This document shows, in pieces, positions 6,444 to 14,821 of a stretch of DNA of 22,709 nt. A program made the translations under genes and the position numbers. The DNA is taken from NCBI GenBank assembly GCA_019424645.1, contig JAHYZB010000074.1, forward strand, positions 5,113-27,821, written 5' to 3'. The DNA comes from Oxalobacter formigenes (GTDB taxonomy: Bacteria; Pseudomonadota; Gammaproteobacteria; Burkholderiales; Burkholderiaceae_D). The notes beneath the pieces were generated by a model, which was not told where the DNA came from, did not search any database, and saw only the letters and a program-made list of their open reading frames with translations. How positions within the stretch are numbered: the first letter of the stretch is position 1; every line of letters starts with the position of its first letter.

Positions 6444-8537
6444 TTATTTTTTCTTTGATTCCAGGCGGATTCGATCGATGACAGCTGCACCGAACGCTCT
6501 TTCTCTCAATATATGCAGCTGGTCGCGCGTTTGGGCGGCCTTTTCAAACTCCAGATTTTTGGCGTAATCCTGCATCTGTTTTTCAAGTTTTTTGATTTCT
6601 CTGGAAAGCTGCTTTTCACTCATCACTTCATATTGAGCCTGTTCATCCGCAACCTGCAATTCCTGCAAACTGTCCTGTGGATGGAAAACGCCATCGATCA
6701 GATCACGTATCTCCTTGATAATACCTTCCGGCGTAATATTGTGTTCCTTGTTATAAGCAAGCTGTTTCGCCCGACGACGATCCGTTACATCAATTGCCTT
6801 TTTCATTGAATCCGTCATTTTGTCCGCATATAAAATGGCCGTCCCGTTCAGATTTCGGGCTGCACGCCCGATAGTCTGGATCAGGCTGCGTTCGGAACGC
6901 AGAAACCCTTCCTTGTCCGCGTCAAGGATCGCCACGAGCGACACCTCAGGGATATCAAGCCCTTCCCGGAGCAGATTGATTCCGACCAGAACGTCGAACG
7001 TACCCAATCGTAAATCGCGTACGATTTCCACACGCTCGACCGTATCGATATCGCTGTGCAAATAGCGGACCCTTACACCGTTTTCACTTAAAAAGTCCGT
7101 CAACTGTTCCGCCATGCGCTTGGTCAGCGTCGTCACCAGAACACGCTCGCTTTTTTCAACCCGGTCATGAATTTCCGCCAGCAAATCGTCTACCTGTGTG
7201 CTGGCCGGTTTTACCTCGATAACCGGATCGACCAGACCGGTCGGACGAACCAGTTGCTCAACGACCTGCCCCGAATGAGTCAGCTCATAATTGGCAGGGG
7301 TTGCCGACACAAAAACCGATTGTCGCATCTTGCCTTCGAACTCGTCGAAGCGCAAAGGCCGGTTATCAAGCGCTGAAGGCAACCTGAACCCGTAATCGAC
7401 CAGATTGGTTTTGCGCGAGCGGTCACCGTTATACATACCATTCAACTGTCCGATCATCACATGCGATTCATCCAGAAACATCAGTGCATCCGACGGTAAA
7501 TAATCGACCAGCGTCGGAGGCGGGTCGCCCGGTTTCATGCCTGTCAAATGACGGGAATAATTTTCGATCCCCTTCGTGAAACCCAGTTCATGCATCATTT
7601 CCAGATCAAAACGTGTCCGCTGCTCGATCCGCTGCTCTTCAATATACTTCCCGTTTTCACGGAACCAGTCCTTGCGTTCGAGGAGTTCTGTCTTGATCGT
7701 TTCAATAGCGCGCAACACCGTTTCCCGTGGAGTCACATAATGAGAGCCCGGATAAATCGTAAACCGGGGAATCTTTTGCAAAACCTTGCCCGTCAATGGA
7801 TCGAAGAAATGCAGACTTTCGATCTCATCATCGAACATTTCAATACGGAGCGCATAATCCGCGTTTTCTGCAGGAAAAACATCAATCGTATCCCCTCTGA
7901 CGCGGAACGTACCCCGACTGAAATCGATATCGTTTCGGGAGTATTGCATCTGCACAAGACGCGAAATCACATCCCGGTGAGGTATTTTGTCCCGTTCACG
8001 CAAGGTCAGGATCATCTGGTGATATTCGTTCGGATTACCGATACCGTAAATCGCCGAGACTGTTGCAACAATCACGACATCACGACGTTCCATCAGCGAC
8101 TTGGTACATGACAGGCGCATCTGCTCGATATGTTCGTTGATCGCCGAGTCTTTCTCGATAAACAGATCACGCTGGGGAACGTAAGCTTCCGGCTGGTAGT
8201 AGTCGTAGTAGCTGACGAAATACTCGACAGCATTATTCGGGAAAAACTCCCTGAACTCGCTGTATAACTGAGCTGCCAGGGTTTTATTGGGCGCAAAGAC
8301 GATAGCAGGCCTGCCCAGACGGGCTATCACATTGGCCATCGTATACGTCTTCCCTGACCCGGTAACACCCAAAAGCGTCTGGAACGACAAACCGTCTTCG
8401 ATCCCTTCAATCAACTTGTCGATTGCCTCTGGCTGATCACCGGAAGGCTCAAAGGGTTGGTATAACTGAAACGGAGAATTGTCAAAAGTGACAAATTTTC
8501 CTTCTTTCTTGGAAGAAACAGGCGATAAATGAGACAT
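6444..8537 (-). CDS. uvrB: Excinuclease ABC subunit UvrB
   Basis: UvrB is the damage-verifying helicase-like subunit of nucleotide excision repair; UvrA loads it and UvrC binds it for incision. In 697 residues (family 670-700) I see Walker A GVTGSGKT at 57-64, the beta-hairpin stretch YYDYYQPEAYVP that inserts between DNA strands, Walker B FLDESH, helicase motif VSATPA, motif VI QTIGRAARN, and a C-terminal UVR coiled coil (EIKKLEKQMQDYAKNLEFEKAA) that contacts UvrC. The ATG at 8537 is preferred: AAGAG lies just upstream and it brings the length to normal; a GTG at 8603 would add 22 unlikely residues. It heads a minus-strand run with the UDG-like gene and is divergent from the aminotransferase gene. 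No LexA box is visible upstream. Confidence 0.97.
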   Translation of the reverse strand: MSHLSPVSSKKEGKFVTFDNSPFQLYQPFEPSGDQPEAIDKLIEGIEDGLSFQTLLGVTGSGKTYTMANVIARLGRPAIVFAPNKTLAAQLYSEFREFFPNNAVEYFVSYYDYYQPEAYVPQRDLFIEKDSAINEHIEQMRLSCTKSLMERRDVVIVATVSAIYGIGNPNEYHQMILTLRERDKIPHRDVISRLVQMQYSRNDIDFSRGTFRVRGDTIDVFPAENADYALRIEMFDDEIESLHFFDPLTGKVLQKIPRFTIYPGSHYVTPRETVLRAIETIKTELLERKDWFRENGKYIEEQRIEQRTRFDLEMMHELGFTKGIENYSRHLTGMKPGDPPPTLVDYLPSDALMFLDESHVMIGQLNGMYNGDRSRKTNLVDYGFRLPSALDNRPLRFDEFEGKMRQSVFVSATPANYELTHSGQVVEQLVRPTGLVDPVIEVKPASTQVDDLLAEIHDRVEKSERVLVTTLTKRMAEQLTDFLSENGVRVRYLHSDIDTVERVEIVRDLRLGTFDVLVGINLLREGLDIPEVSLVAILDADKEGFLRSERSLIQTIGRAARNLNGTAILYADKMTDSMKKAIDVTDRRRAKQLAYNKEHNITPEGIIKEIRDLIDGVFHPQDSLQELQVADEQAQYEVMSEKQLSREIKKLEKQMQDYAKNLEFEKAAQTRDQLHILRERAFGAAVIDRIRLESKKK

Positions 8538-8574
8538 TCTCTTCGTACCTTTGATAAGATGTCGATACATCAAA

Positions 8575-8594
8575 AAGCAAGTACAATCTTGCTT
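8575..8594. repeat. Palindrome in the uvrB/aminotransferase divergent region
   Basis: AAGCAAG (8575-8581) and CTTGCTT (8588-8594) are perfect reverse complements around 6 bases. It lies just ahead of uvrB and about 80 bases before the aminotransferase start. No T-run follows, so an operator is more likely than a terminator. Confidence 0.45.
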
Positions 8595-8604
8595 ATGAGG
8601 CACT

Positions 8605-8634
8605 GCATAGTTTGCACGAGTGCAATCATTATGC
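8605..8634. promoter_or_regulatory. Second, nested palindrome (candidate operator)
   Basis: TTGCAC-GA-GTGCAA (8612-8625) is a perfect 14-base palindrome. Outside it, GCATA (8605-8609) and TATGC (8630-8634) are also complementary, with slightly unequal spacers of 2 and 4 bases. Its position between two divergent genes suits a dimeric transcription factor. The sequence does not match CTGT-N8-ACAG, so it is not a LexA box. Confidence 0.4.
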
Positions 8635-8671
8635 GGATTGCTTTTCGCATTTAATATTGAATGTTAACACG

Positions 8672-9886
8672 ATGAACGAATCTATTCCGGAAACCATTTT
8701 TTCCGCCATTCCGATGGCGCCCCGCGATCCTATTTTAGGCATTACCGAAGCTTTCCACGCCGACCCCAATCCTCAAAAAATCAATCTGGGTGTCGGCGTT
8801 TATTATGATGACAACGGTAAAGTACCTCTTTTGAAATGTGTACTGGAAGCTGAAAAGCAAATGACAGCACAGGGGAGCCCGCATACTTATCTGCCAATCG
8901 ATGGATTGGCCATGTATGACAGTGCCGTGCAAAAACTGGTTTTCGGCGAAGATAATATCGTCGTGAAAGAAAAACGTGTTGCGACCGTTCAATCTATCGG
9001 TGGAACGGGCGCCCTGAAAATCGGCGCCGATTTCCTCAGACGCTTTTCGCCGAATTCAGAGATCTGGATCAGCGATCCAAGCTGGGAAAACCATCGGGCC
9101 CTTTTCGAAGCGGCCGGATTCAAGGTCAATACCTATCCGTACTATGATGCGGTCAACCGTGGTATCGATTTCGCCGGCATGATCAGCACACTCAAATCAC
9201 TGCCTGCCCGCTCCGTGGTCGTTTTGCATGCCTGTTGCCACAACCCGACTGGCGCAGATCTGTCGGATGCACAGTGGGATGAGGTTATCGAGGTTGTTCA
9301 GGATAACAAACTGATCCCGTTTCTGGACATGGCTTATCAGGGCTTCTCCGAAGGTATCGAATCGGATGGCAAAATCGTTCGTCGCTTCGCCAAACTGTAT
9401 TCTCCGGTTCTCGTCTCAAGTTCCTTCTCGAAATCGTTTTCCCTGTATGGGGAACGCGTCGGCGCTTTTTCCATCGTTACCGGTAATGCTGACGAAGCAA
9501 CCAGGACATTGTCCCAATTGAAAAGAATCATCCGCACCAATTATTCCAATCCTCCCATCTACGGTGCAAAAATCGTCGGAACTGTTTTGAATAATCCGGA
9601 ACTGCACCAGATGTGGGAAAACGAATTGACGGGAATGCGCGTCCGCATTCACGAAATGCGACATAAACTGGTCGACGAACTGGCTGCCAAAACAAACGGT
9701 CAGGATTTCAGTTTCATCATCAATCAGAACGGTATGTTTTCCTATTCCGGTTTAACACCAGAACAGGTGGAAAAACTGAGAAAAGATTATTCCGTTTACA
9801 TCGTCAGTACCGGACGTATCTGTGTGGCCGCATTGAACTCCCATAATCTGGATTATGTTGCTGATGCGATAGCCAAAGTATTGTAA
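8672..9886 (+). CDS. Aromatic/aspartate aminotransferase (class I, PLP-dependent)
   Basis: It transfers the amino group between an aromatic amino acid or aspartate and 2-oxoglutarate, in the cytoplasm. The 404 residues follow the AspC/TyrB subfamily: NLGVGVYYDDNG (38-49), IGGTGAL (109-115), HNPTG (190-194, PLP-contacting Asn), DMAYQGF (219-225), SSSFSKSFSLYGERVG (249-264) with the PLP lysine at 254, and C-terminal GRICVAALN containing the carboxylate-binding Arg. Sequence alone does not separate TyrB from AspC preference; betaproteobacterial copies beside uvrB are usually called TyrB. The ATG at 8672 gives the family length; an upstream frame to 8612 adds 20 unlikely residues. The ribosome binding site is poor. 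A terminator follows closely, so it is probably monocistronic. Confidence 0.93.
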   Translation: MNESIPETIFSAIPMAPRDPILGITEAFHADPNPQKINLGVGVYYDDNGKVPLLKCVLEAEKQMTAQGSPHTYLPIDGLAMYDSAVQKLVFGEDNIVVKEKRVATVQSIGGTGALKIGADFLRRFSPNSEIWISDPSWENHRALFEAAGFKVNTYPYYDAVNRGIDFAGMISTLKSLPARSVVVLHACCHNPTGADLSDAQWDEVIEVVQDNKLIPFLDMAYQGFSEGIESDGKIVRRFAKLYSPVLVSSSFSKSFSLYGERVGAFSIVTGNADEATRTLSQLKRIIRTNYSNPPIYGAKIVGTVLNNPELHQMWENELTGMRVRIHEMRHKLVDELAAKTNGQDFSFIINQNGMFSYSGLTPEQVEKLRKDYSVYIVSTGRICVAALNSHNLDYVADAIAKVL

Positions 9887-9906
9887 GTGCCCTTTTTTAT
9901 CCTCAT

Positions 9907-9943
9907 AAAACCGGCAAAATTCTGAAGAATTTGCCGGTTTTTT
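9907..9943 (+). terminator. Terminator of the aminotransferase gene
   Basis: AAACCGGCAAAATTC and GAATTTGCCGGTTT form a long stem with one bulged base and a TGAA loop, followed by TTTTTT. It starts about 20 bases past the stop codon. Confidence 0.88.
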
Positions 9944-10131
9944 CATTCTTATCTGATCGTTTCCTGTTTTATCTTAAATCTGCGGGAAACGAAAAGATGT
10001 TTTCCATGTCTGAACAAACGTCCTGTCAGGGAAGAAGATTTGCATACAGTGTTGGTAAACAAATCTCCTTCCTGAAGAAAACCATGTATTTGAAAACAAT
10101 CCTTCCATCAAATGAGATAAGGCAAAACACA

Positions 10132-10159
10132 ATTGCTTGTTTCATGAAAAATAAGCAAT
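10132..10159 (+). repeat. Leader hairpin before the OmpA-domain lipoprotein gene
   Basis: ATTGCTT (10132-10138) and AAGCAAT (10153-10159) are perfect complements with a 14-base loop, ending about 11 bases before the ribosome binding site. A 5' hairpin can stabilise outer-membrane protein mRNAs; here this is only a suggestion. The rest of the 9944-10131 interval shows nothing I can name. Confidence 0.35.
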
Positions 10160-10180
10160 CAATTCCTAATGGAGAACATC

Positions 10181-10834
10181 ATGCGTACAAAATTAACTGC
10201 CTGTGCATTAATTGCAGCCATTGCCGTTACCGGCTGTGCAAACATGACTGAAAAACAGAAAACGACGTCAACTGGTGCTGGTATCGGTGCCGTTGCCGGT
10301 GCCGCTATCGGTGCCCTGACTGGTCCTGGCGGCTGGGGTCGTGCTGCCGTCGGTGCTGCAATCGGTGGTTTGCTTGGTGGTGGTGGTGGTTACCTGTGGG
10401 GTAATCATATGGAAAAACAGAAACAGGAAATGCAGGCTGCAACACAGGGTACTGGTGTGGAAGTCGTTCAGACTGAAAACAACATGATCCGGGTCAGCAT
10501 TCCAAGTGATGTTTCATTCGCTACCGGTAGTTCCACCCTTTCGCCACAGTTCAAAACCATCCTGAGAGATCTGGCTACCACCTTGAAAAACAACCCATCC
10601 TCTTCCATCTTCGTAGTCGGTTATACGGATAACACAGGTTCTGACTCCGTCAACCTGCCTCTTTCAAGAAGACGCGCCATGAGCGTCATGGAATACCTGG
10701 TTAGCCAGGGTGTTGCCGCCAACCGCTTTACCGTTGAAGGCATGGGTTCGAAAGATCCGATCGCAAGCAACGCAACGGCAGAAGGACGCGCCCAGAACAG
10801 ACGTGTCGAAATTTACGTAGGCCAGAAAAAATAA
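10181..10834 (+). CDS. OmpA-family lipoprotein with glycine-zipper segment (YiaD-like)
   Basis: Predicted outer-membrane lipoprotein of 217 residues that should anchor to peptidoglycan. A lipoprotein signal peptide ends in lipobox VTGC, with Cys19 as the lipidated residue. Residues about 33-76 are a glycine-zipper segment (repeated GAxxGAxIG, then GLLGGGGGYLWG) likely to associate with membrane. Residues about 105-217 are an OmpA/MotB-type peptidoglycan-binding domain: VSFATGSSTLSP, VVGYTDNTGSD, LPLSRRRAMSV and NRRVEIYV, carrying the Asp and Arg that bind diaminopimelate. The order of parts matches E. coli YiaD closely. GGAG lies 7 bases before the ATG at 10181, so the in-frame ATG at 10169, which overlaps that site, is unlikely. 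It has its own terminator and probably its own promoter. Confidence 0.92.
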   Translation: MRTKLTACALIAAIAVTGCANMTEKQKTTSTGAGIGAVAGAAIGALTGPGGWGRAAVGAAIGGLLGGGGGYLWGNHMEKQKQEMQAATQGTGVEVVQTENNMIRVSIPSDVSFATGSSTLSPQFKTILRDLATTLKNNPSSSIFVVGYTDNTGSDSVNLPLSRRRAMSVMEYLVSQGVAANRFTVEGMGSKDPIASNATAEGRAQNRRVEIYVGQKK

Positions 10835-10860
10835 ACTGTTTTTATCTGAGCTTCATTATA

Positions 10861-10889
10861 AAAGATGCCGGTTTATCCGGCATTTTTTA
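10861..10889 (+). terminator. Terminator between the lipoprotein gene and galE
   Basis: ATGCCGG (10865-10871) and CCGGCAT (10877-10883) form a 7-bp stem with a 5-base loop followed by TTTTTT on the plus strand. On the minus strand a shorter T-run follows, so it may also serve galE, which converges on it. Confidence 0.85.
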
Positions 10890-10901
10890 TTCCCGACAGG
10901 A

Positions 10902-11927
10902 TCAGTTATATCCATCCGGATTCAGGCTTTGCCATTTCCAGTAGTCGGCACACATCTGATCCAGATCGTATCGGGTTTTCCATCCCAGCAAAGACAATGC
11001 CATGGCCGGATCGGCATAATACAAAGGCACATCACCAGCCCTTCTTGGCGCAATTTTGTATGGGACAGGCTTGTTGCACGCCTTTTCAAAAGCATGAACG
11101 ACATCCAGCACGCTGTAGCCTACGCCGGTTCCCAAATTGACGGTAAACCCTTTTTTGTTTTCAAACAGATAATTCAGTGCATCGACGTGGCCTCTTGCCA
11201 GATCCATGACATGAATATAATCCCGGACACCCGTACCATCTTTTGTTGGATAATCGCCACCGAAAACAGCCAGTTCCTTTAATTTTCCAACCGCGACCTG
11301 GGCGACATAAGGCATCAGATTATTTGGAATGCCATGCGGGTCTTCACCAATCAGACCACTGGAATGAGCCCCGACCGGATTGAAATAACGGAGAATGGCG
11401 ACCGACCATGAAGGATCGGATACGGACAAATCGCCCAGAATTTCTTCAATCATCAGCTTGGAACGCCCGTACGGATTGGCGACAGACAATCTGGCTGTTT
11501 CAGGCACAGGTGAAAAATCAGGATCGCCATATACGGTCGCAGAAGAGCTGAATACGAAATGACGGACATCTGCATCATTAGCCTCTTCCAGTAGGGATAT
11601 AGTGCCATTGACATTGTTATCGTAGTACTTCAGGGGTTTTGCAACCGATTCACCGACTGCTTTCAATCCGGCGAAATGGATAATGGCGTCAATCGAATGT
11701 TGCTGAAACACGCTTTTCAATTTGGCTTTGTCACGGACATCCACTTCATGGAAAACAAGGGATTTTCCAGCTATCTTTTCAGCCCTTTTTAGCGATTCAT
11801 GCGAACTATTGCATAGATTATCGACAGCTACAACATCAAAACCGGCTTCCAGCAACTCGACACAGGTATGCGATCCGATATATCCCGCAGCACCCGTTAC
11901 CATAATGATCCTGTTTTTATTGCTCAT
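10902..11927 (-). CDS. galE: UDP-glucose 4-epimerase GalE
   Basis: It interconverts UDP-glucose and UDP-galactose, using tightly bound NAD, and supplies galactose for surface polysaccharides or feeds galactose into glycolysis. The 341 residues show the Rossmann motif TGAAGYIG (11-18), the VDNLCNSS loop, HFAGLKAVGES (84-94), SSSATVYG (127-134), the catalytic YxxxK as Y153/K157 in YGRSK, and the RYFNPVGAH substrate loop. Length equals that of typical GalE (about 338). The ATG at 11927 has only a weak AGAAAG site upstream. It stands alone on the minus strand, diverging from an exported protein gene. No Leloir-pathway partner is visible nearby, which favours a role in surface sugars; that is inference. 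Confidence 0.96.
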   Translation of the reverse strand: MSNKNRIIMVTGAAGYIGSHTCVELLEAGFDVVAVDNLCNSSHESLKRAEKIAGKSLVFHEVDVRDKAKLKSVFQQHSIDAIIHFAGLKAVGESVAKPLKYYDNNVNGTISLLEEANDADVRHFVFSSSATVYGDPDFSPVPETARLSVANPYGRSKLMIEEILGDLSVSDPSWSVAILRYFNPVGAHSSGLIGEDPHGIPNNLMPYVAQVAVGKLKELAVFGGDYPTKDGTGVRDYIHVMDLARGHVDALNYLFENKKGFTVNLGTGVGYSVLDVVHAFEKACNKPVPYKIAPRRAGDVPLYYADPAMALSLLGWKTRYDLDQMCADYWKWQSLNPDGYN

Positions 11928-12144
11928 AACTTTCTGCTGTTAATTAGTAATCTTTTGCACGACTGGCTTCAGACATAATCCTACCTTTTTATTTAAAACA
12001 GGTCATCCGTCATTTTACAAAAAGATCACTATTTCCTGGCGAATTCACTTGCTTTGAGTTCCATTTGTCAAATCTCATCTCTTATAAAGAACCAAGCTTC
12101 CATTTTTTCCTCAAAACTTTTTTATCTCTTGAATTGGGAAAAAC

Positions 12145-13014
12145 ATGAACCGACGAAATTTCCTCAAATTCGTGCTGGCATTAGCCGTGATGTCCAGCCT
12201 GTCCGGATGGGTCCATGCGCAAAATGCACAAACCCTGCAAAACAGCTATCAGCAATTGCAGGACAAACTGAAAAACAATCAGTTTAACCAGCCAATAGTC
12301 ATGAATTCAGAACAAACATCAAAATCCATTAGTGGTGACGTTTACAGTGTTATCAACTACCCTTTTTCCACGGTGCGGACTGCACTGGATACACCTGAGG
12401 AATGGTGCGATGTGCTTTTTTTGCATCTGAACGTCAAATATTGCCGGGCTTTAAACAGCAATAAAATCGAAGTTTACGCAGGCACGAAAAAACCTCAACC
12501 GCTCTCGGACGCTTTTCACATGGAATACAATTTCAAGCCTGTCATCAACAATGCAAACTTCATGCAAATCGTTATGGATGCCAAATCCGGTCCAATGGGA
12601 ACGTCTGATTATTACATGATGATGGAAGCCATTCCAATCCAGAACAACAAGACATTCATTCATGTCAACTATTCCTACCATTTCGGTACGATGGCAAAAC
12701 TGGCGACAAATGTTTATCTCGATACCGTCGGCAGCGGCAAGGAAGGATTTACCATTACCGGAAAAAAACCGAACGGAAAACCGAAATACATATCCGGTAT
12801 GAGAGGCGCGATCGAACGCAATACCATGCGCTATTATCTGGCTATCGAAGCGTATCTGGGTTCATTGTCCCGACCACCCGCACAACAGGAAGAATATCGC
12901 CTGAAAAACTGGTTTGCGGCAACCCAGCGTTACCCGCAACTGTATGAAATCACCCAGCAGCAATATCTCAGTATGAAACGTGACGAGTTAAAACAAACGC
13001 CACCAAACAATTAA
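12145..13014 (+). CDS. Exported protein of unknown function with Tat-like signal peptide
   Basis: I do not recognise a named family. The N terminus NRRNFLK (2-8) followed by a hydrophobic stretch and VHA before residue 26 reads as a twin-arginine signal peptide with cleavage after Ala25, giving a mature protein of about 264 residues in the periplasm. The first motif residue is Asn rather than the usual Ser/Thr, so Sec export is also possible. After a Gln/Asn-rich start, the segment VINYPFSTVRTALDTPEEWCDV resembles the opening of START-like (SRPBCC) lipid-binding folds; this is a weak visual impression. Two cysteines (in EEWCDV and VKYCRA) might form a disulfide. No metal or catalytic motif is evident. 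The ATG at 12145 has GGGA upstream. A strong terminator follows, so it is a single-gene unit. Confidence 0.8.
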   Translation: MNRRNFLKFVLALAVMSSLSGWVHAQNAQTLQNSYQQLQDKLKNNQFNQPIVMNSEQTSKSISGDVYSVINYPFSTVRTALDTPEEWCDVLFLHLNVKYCRALNSNKIEVYAGTKKPQPLSDAFHMEYNFKPVINNANFMQIVMDAKSGPMGTSDYYMMMEAIPIQNNKTFIHVNYSYHFGTMAKLATNVYLDTVGSGKEGFTITGKKPNGKPKYISGMRGAIERNTMRYYLAIEAYLGSLSRPPAQQEEYRLKNWFAATQRYPQLYEITQQQYLSMKRDELKQTPPNN

Positions 13015-13025
13015 CATGCCCAGAC

Positions 13026-13063
13026 AAAAACGGGATGTCGCCAGTAAAGCGCATCCTGTTTTT
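13026..13063 (+). terminator. Bidirectional terminator between the exported protein gene and yicC
   Basis: AAAAACGGGATG and CATCCTGTTTTT pair (one G-U), extended inside by CGC/GCG after a bulged T, with a 7-base loop. The A-run on one side and T-run on the other let it work on both strands, for the exported protein gene and for the converging yicC. Confidence 0.85.
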
Positions 13064-13078
13064 ATACGTTCAATTCGT

Positions 13079-13987
13079 TTATTCCAGATTCTGCACCTGT
13101 TCCCGAACCTGTTCGATCAGCAATTTCAGATCCATTGAAGCATTGGACAATTCCTTGATGGCTGCTTTCGAACCCAGTGTATTGGCTTCCCGGTTCAGTT
13201 CCTGCAACATGAAATCCATGCGTTTGCCGACCAGGCCGCCTTTTTCGAGGATATTCTTTGTTTCTTCCAGATGGATTTTAAGACGGGCAAGTTCTTCCGC
13301 CACATCGATACGCATTCCATAGAGCGTCACTTCCTGACGGATACGTTCCGATGCTTCCTGCTGTGTCTGCGATGTATTGGCATTATCGGCAAGTGCAATT
13401 CCGAGCGCTTCCTGCATGCGTTCAACCGCCTTTTTCTGGAACTGGGCGACCAGCTGGGGAATCAGGGGCTCAATTCGGGTAACGATTTCCTGCATGGCAT
13501 GAACACGATCGACCAGCGCTTTTGTCAAGGCAGCCCCTTCCCGTTCGCGTTCAGATGTAAACGTTTTCAGCGTATCGCTCATCGCCTGCCTGACCTGTTG
13601 CTGCAGGGTTTCCTGATCCGGCGCGACATCCTCGATCATGCCCGGCCATCGGAGCAGTTCATTGACTGACATGACGTTCGCTTCGGATGACTGGTGCCGG
13701 ATTTCATGCTGGAGTTTCAAGAGTTCCTTCAGCAGGGACTGGTTCAGGGTCAATGTGGAAGATTCCTGTGTGCTTCTGGCAAAAGAAAGACGGCATTCGA
13801 CTTTTCCCCGTTTGACATTTGCCATGATCGTTTCACGGAAGAAAGGCTCGTAGGCACGGAACTCGTCGTTCATTCTGAACTGGAGATCCAGAAAACGGGA
13901 ATTGACGCTCTTCAGTTCAATAGTCAGGGTTCCTGCAACCGTTTCCACTGAAGTTGTTGCGTAAGAGGTCATGCTTCTGACAGCCAT
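13079..13987 (-). CDS. yicC: YicC-family endoribonuclease
   Basis: YicC/YloC proteins are endoribonucleases; E. coli YicC takes part in small-RNA turnover. The 302 residues begin with the hallmark RSMTSYA (4-10; usually RSMTxYA or RSMTGFA), then ELKSVNSRFLDLQFRMND, VKRGKVECRLSF, and end with a helical C-terminal half closing on the family signature GGLVGKRMDFMLQELNREANTLGSKA and EQVREQVQNLE. The ATG at 13987 has AAAGGAAACAGG just upstream; a TTG five codons earlier is less likely. In many proteobacteria yicC precedes gmk, but here nothing follows it on the same strand before the shared terminator. Length and motifs are normal. Confidence 0.94.
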   Translation of the reverse strand: MAVRSMTSYATTSVETVAGTLTIELKSVNSRFLDLQFRMNDEFRAYEPFFRETIMANVKRGKVECRLSFARSTQESSTLTLNQSLLKELLKLQHEIRHQSSEANVMSVNELLRWPGMIEDVAPDQETLQQQVRQAMSDTLKTFTSEREREGAALTKALVDRVHAMQEIVTRIEPLIPQLVAQFQKKAVERMQEALGIALADNANTSQTQQEASERIRQEVTLYGMRIDVAEELARLKIHLEETKNILEKGGLVGKRMDFMLQELNREANTLGSKAAIKELSNASMDLKLLIEQVREQVQNLE

Positions 13988-14091
13988 CCTGTTTCCTTTC
14001 AAAAATCCGTTAGTAATCTGGTCGCTACCTTAACATCAAAAAACGCAAAATGGTTTTAATTGGCGCAACGTGCAAGCATGTCGCAATCAAT

Positions 14092-14122
14092 AAAAAACGG
14101 CACGTTTGTGCGTGCCGTTTTT
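14092..14122 (-). terminator. Terminator of efp
   Basis: AAAACGGCACG and CGTGCCGTTTT form a perfect 11-bp stem around a 6-base loop; read on the minus strand it is followed by six T. It lies about 40 bases past the efp stop codon and separates efp from yicC. Confidence 0.92.
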
Positions 14123-14161
14123 GTACAACAAATTTCCTCGCAACAGGCGGACTGCGCGATA

Positions 14162-14722
14162 TTATTTGGCGCGGCTGCGATATTCGCCAGTACGGGTATC
14201 GATTTCAATCTTGTCGCCCTGACCGACGAAAAGAGGAACCTGTACCATGAAACCGGTAGCGATCTTGGCTGGTTTCATGACTTTGCCGGAAGACGTATCG
14301 CCCTTGACTGCCGGTTCGGTATAAGTGACTTCACGAATGACTGTATTGGGCAATTCAACGGAAATGGCTTTTTCGTTGTAGAAAACGACTTCGCAAGGCA
14401 TACCGTCTTCAATGTAGTTCAGTGCATCGCCCATGTTTTCGGCTTCGACTTCATACTGGTTGTAGTCAGCGTCCATCAGAACATAGAGAGGATCGGCAAA
14501 GTAGGAGAAAGTAACTTCTTTCTTGTCCAGAACGACAACGTCGAACTTGTCATCTGCGCGATACACGGCTTCCATATTGGTACTGGTAAGCAAATTCTTC
14601 ATCTTCATTTTGCAAACGGAGGAATTGCGACCGGATTTGGTATATTCGGATTTCAAAACCACCATCGGTTCATTGTTGACCATGACAACATTGCCGGCGC
14701 GTACTTCTTGTGCTGTTTTCAT
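14162..14722 (-). CDS. efp: Elongation factor P (Arg32, EarP-modified type)
   Basis: EF-P binds between the P and E sites of stalled ribosomes and helps form peptide bonds at polyproline stretches. The 186 residues have the normal three-domain plan: KOW-like domain I (1-63), OB domain II (about 65-125) and OB domain III (to 186). The tip loop YTKSGRNSS places Arg at position 32, where EarP-containing bacteria carry a rhamnosylated arginine in place of the lysine modified by EpmAB. That matches earP immediately upstream. The 99-base gap between the two could hold a separate promoter, and I see no clear ribosome binding site before the ATG at 14722, which is odd for an abundant protein. A strong terminator follows. 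Confidence 0.97.
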   Translation of the reverse strand: MKTAQEVRAGNVVMVNNEPMVVLKSEYTKSGRNSSVCKMKMKNLLTSTNMEAVYRADDKFDVVVLDKKEVTFSYFADPLYVLMDADYNQYEVEAENMGDALNYIEDGMPCEVVFYNEKAISVELPNTVIREVTYTEPAVKGDTSSGKVMKPAKIATGFMVQVPLFVGQGDKIEIDTRTGEYRSRAK

Positions 14723-14821
14723 AAATTTGTAAAAAAATAATTAAAAATCAAAGCTTCAGTTCTGTCTGCCGGTCATTTTTGAGCCGACTCTGAAAAAGCG
14801 CTACGTAAAAAAAGGCCTATT

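Noticed and set aside
9931..10251. 106-codon plus-strand frame spanning the aminotransferase terminator and the lipoprotein start
   Set aside because: It begins inside a terminator stem and ends out of frame inside the lipoprotein gene; the sequence looks random.
10290..10395. Glycine-codon repeats in the lipoprotein gene as a DNA repeat array
   Set aside because: The repetition follows from the glycine-zipper protein segment; the units are not regular at DNA level.
14060..14740. 226-codon frame antisense to efp
   Set aside because: It mirrors the efp coding sequence and crosses its terminator; EF-P itself is unambiguous.
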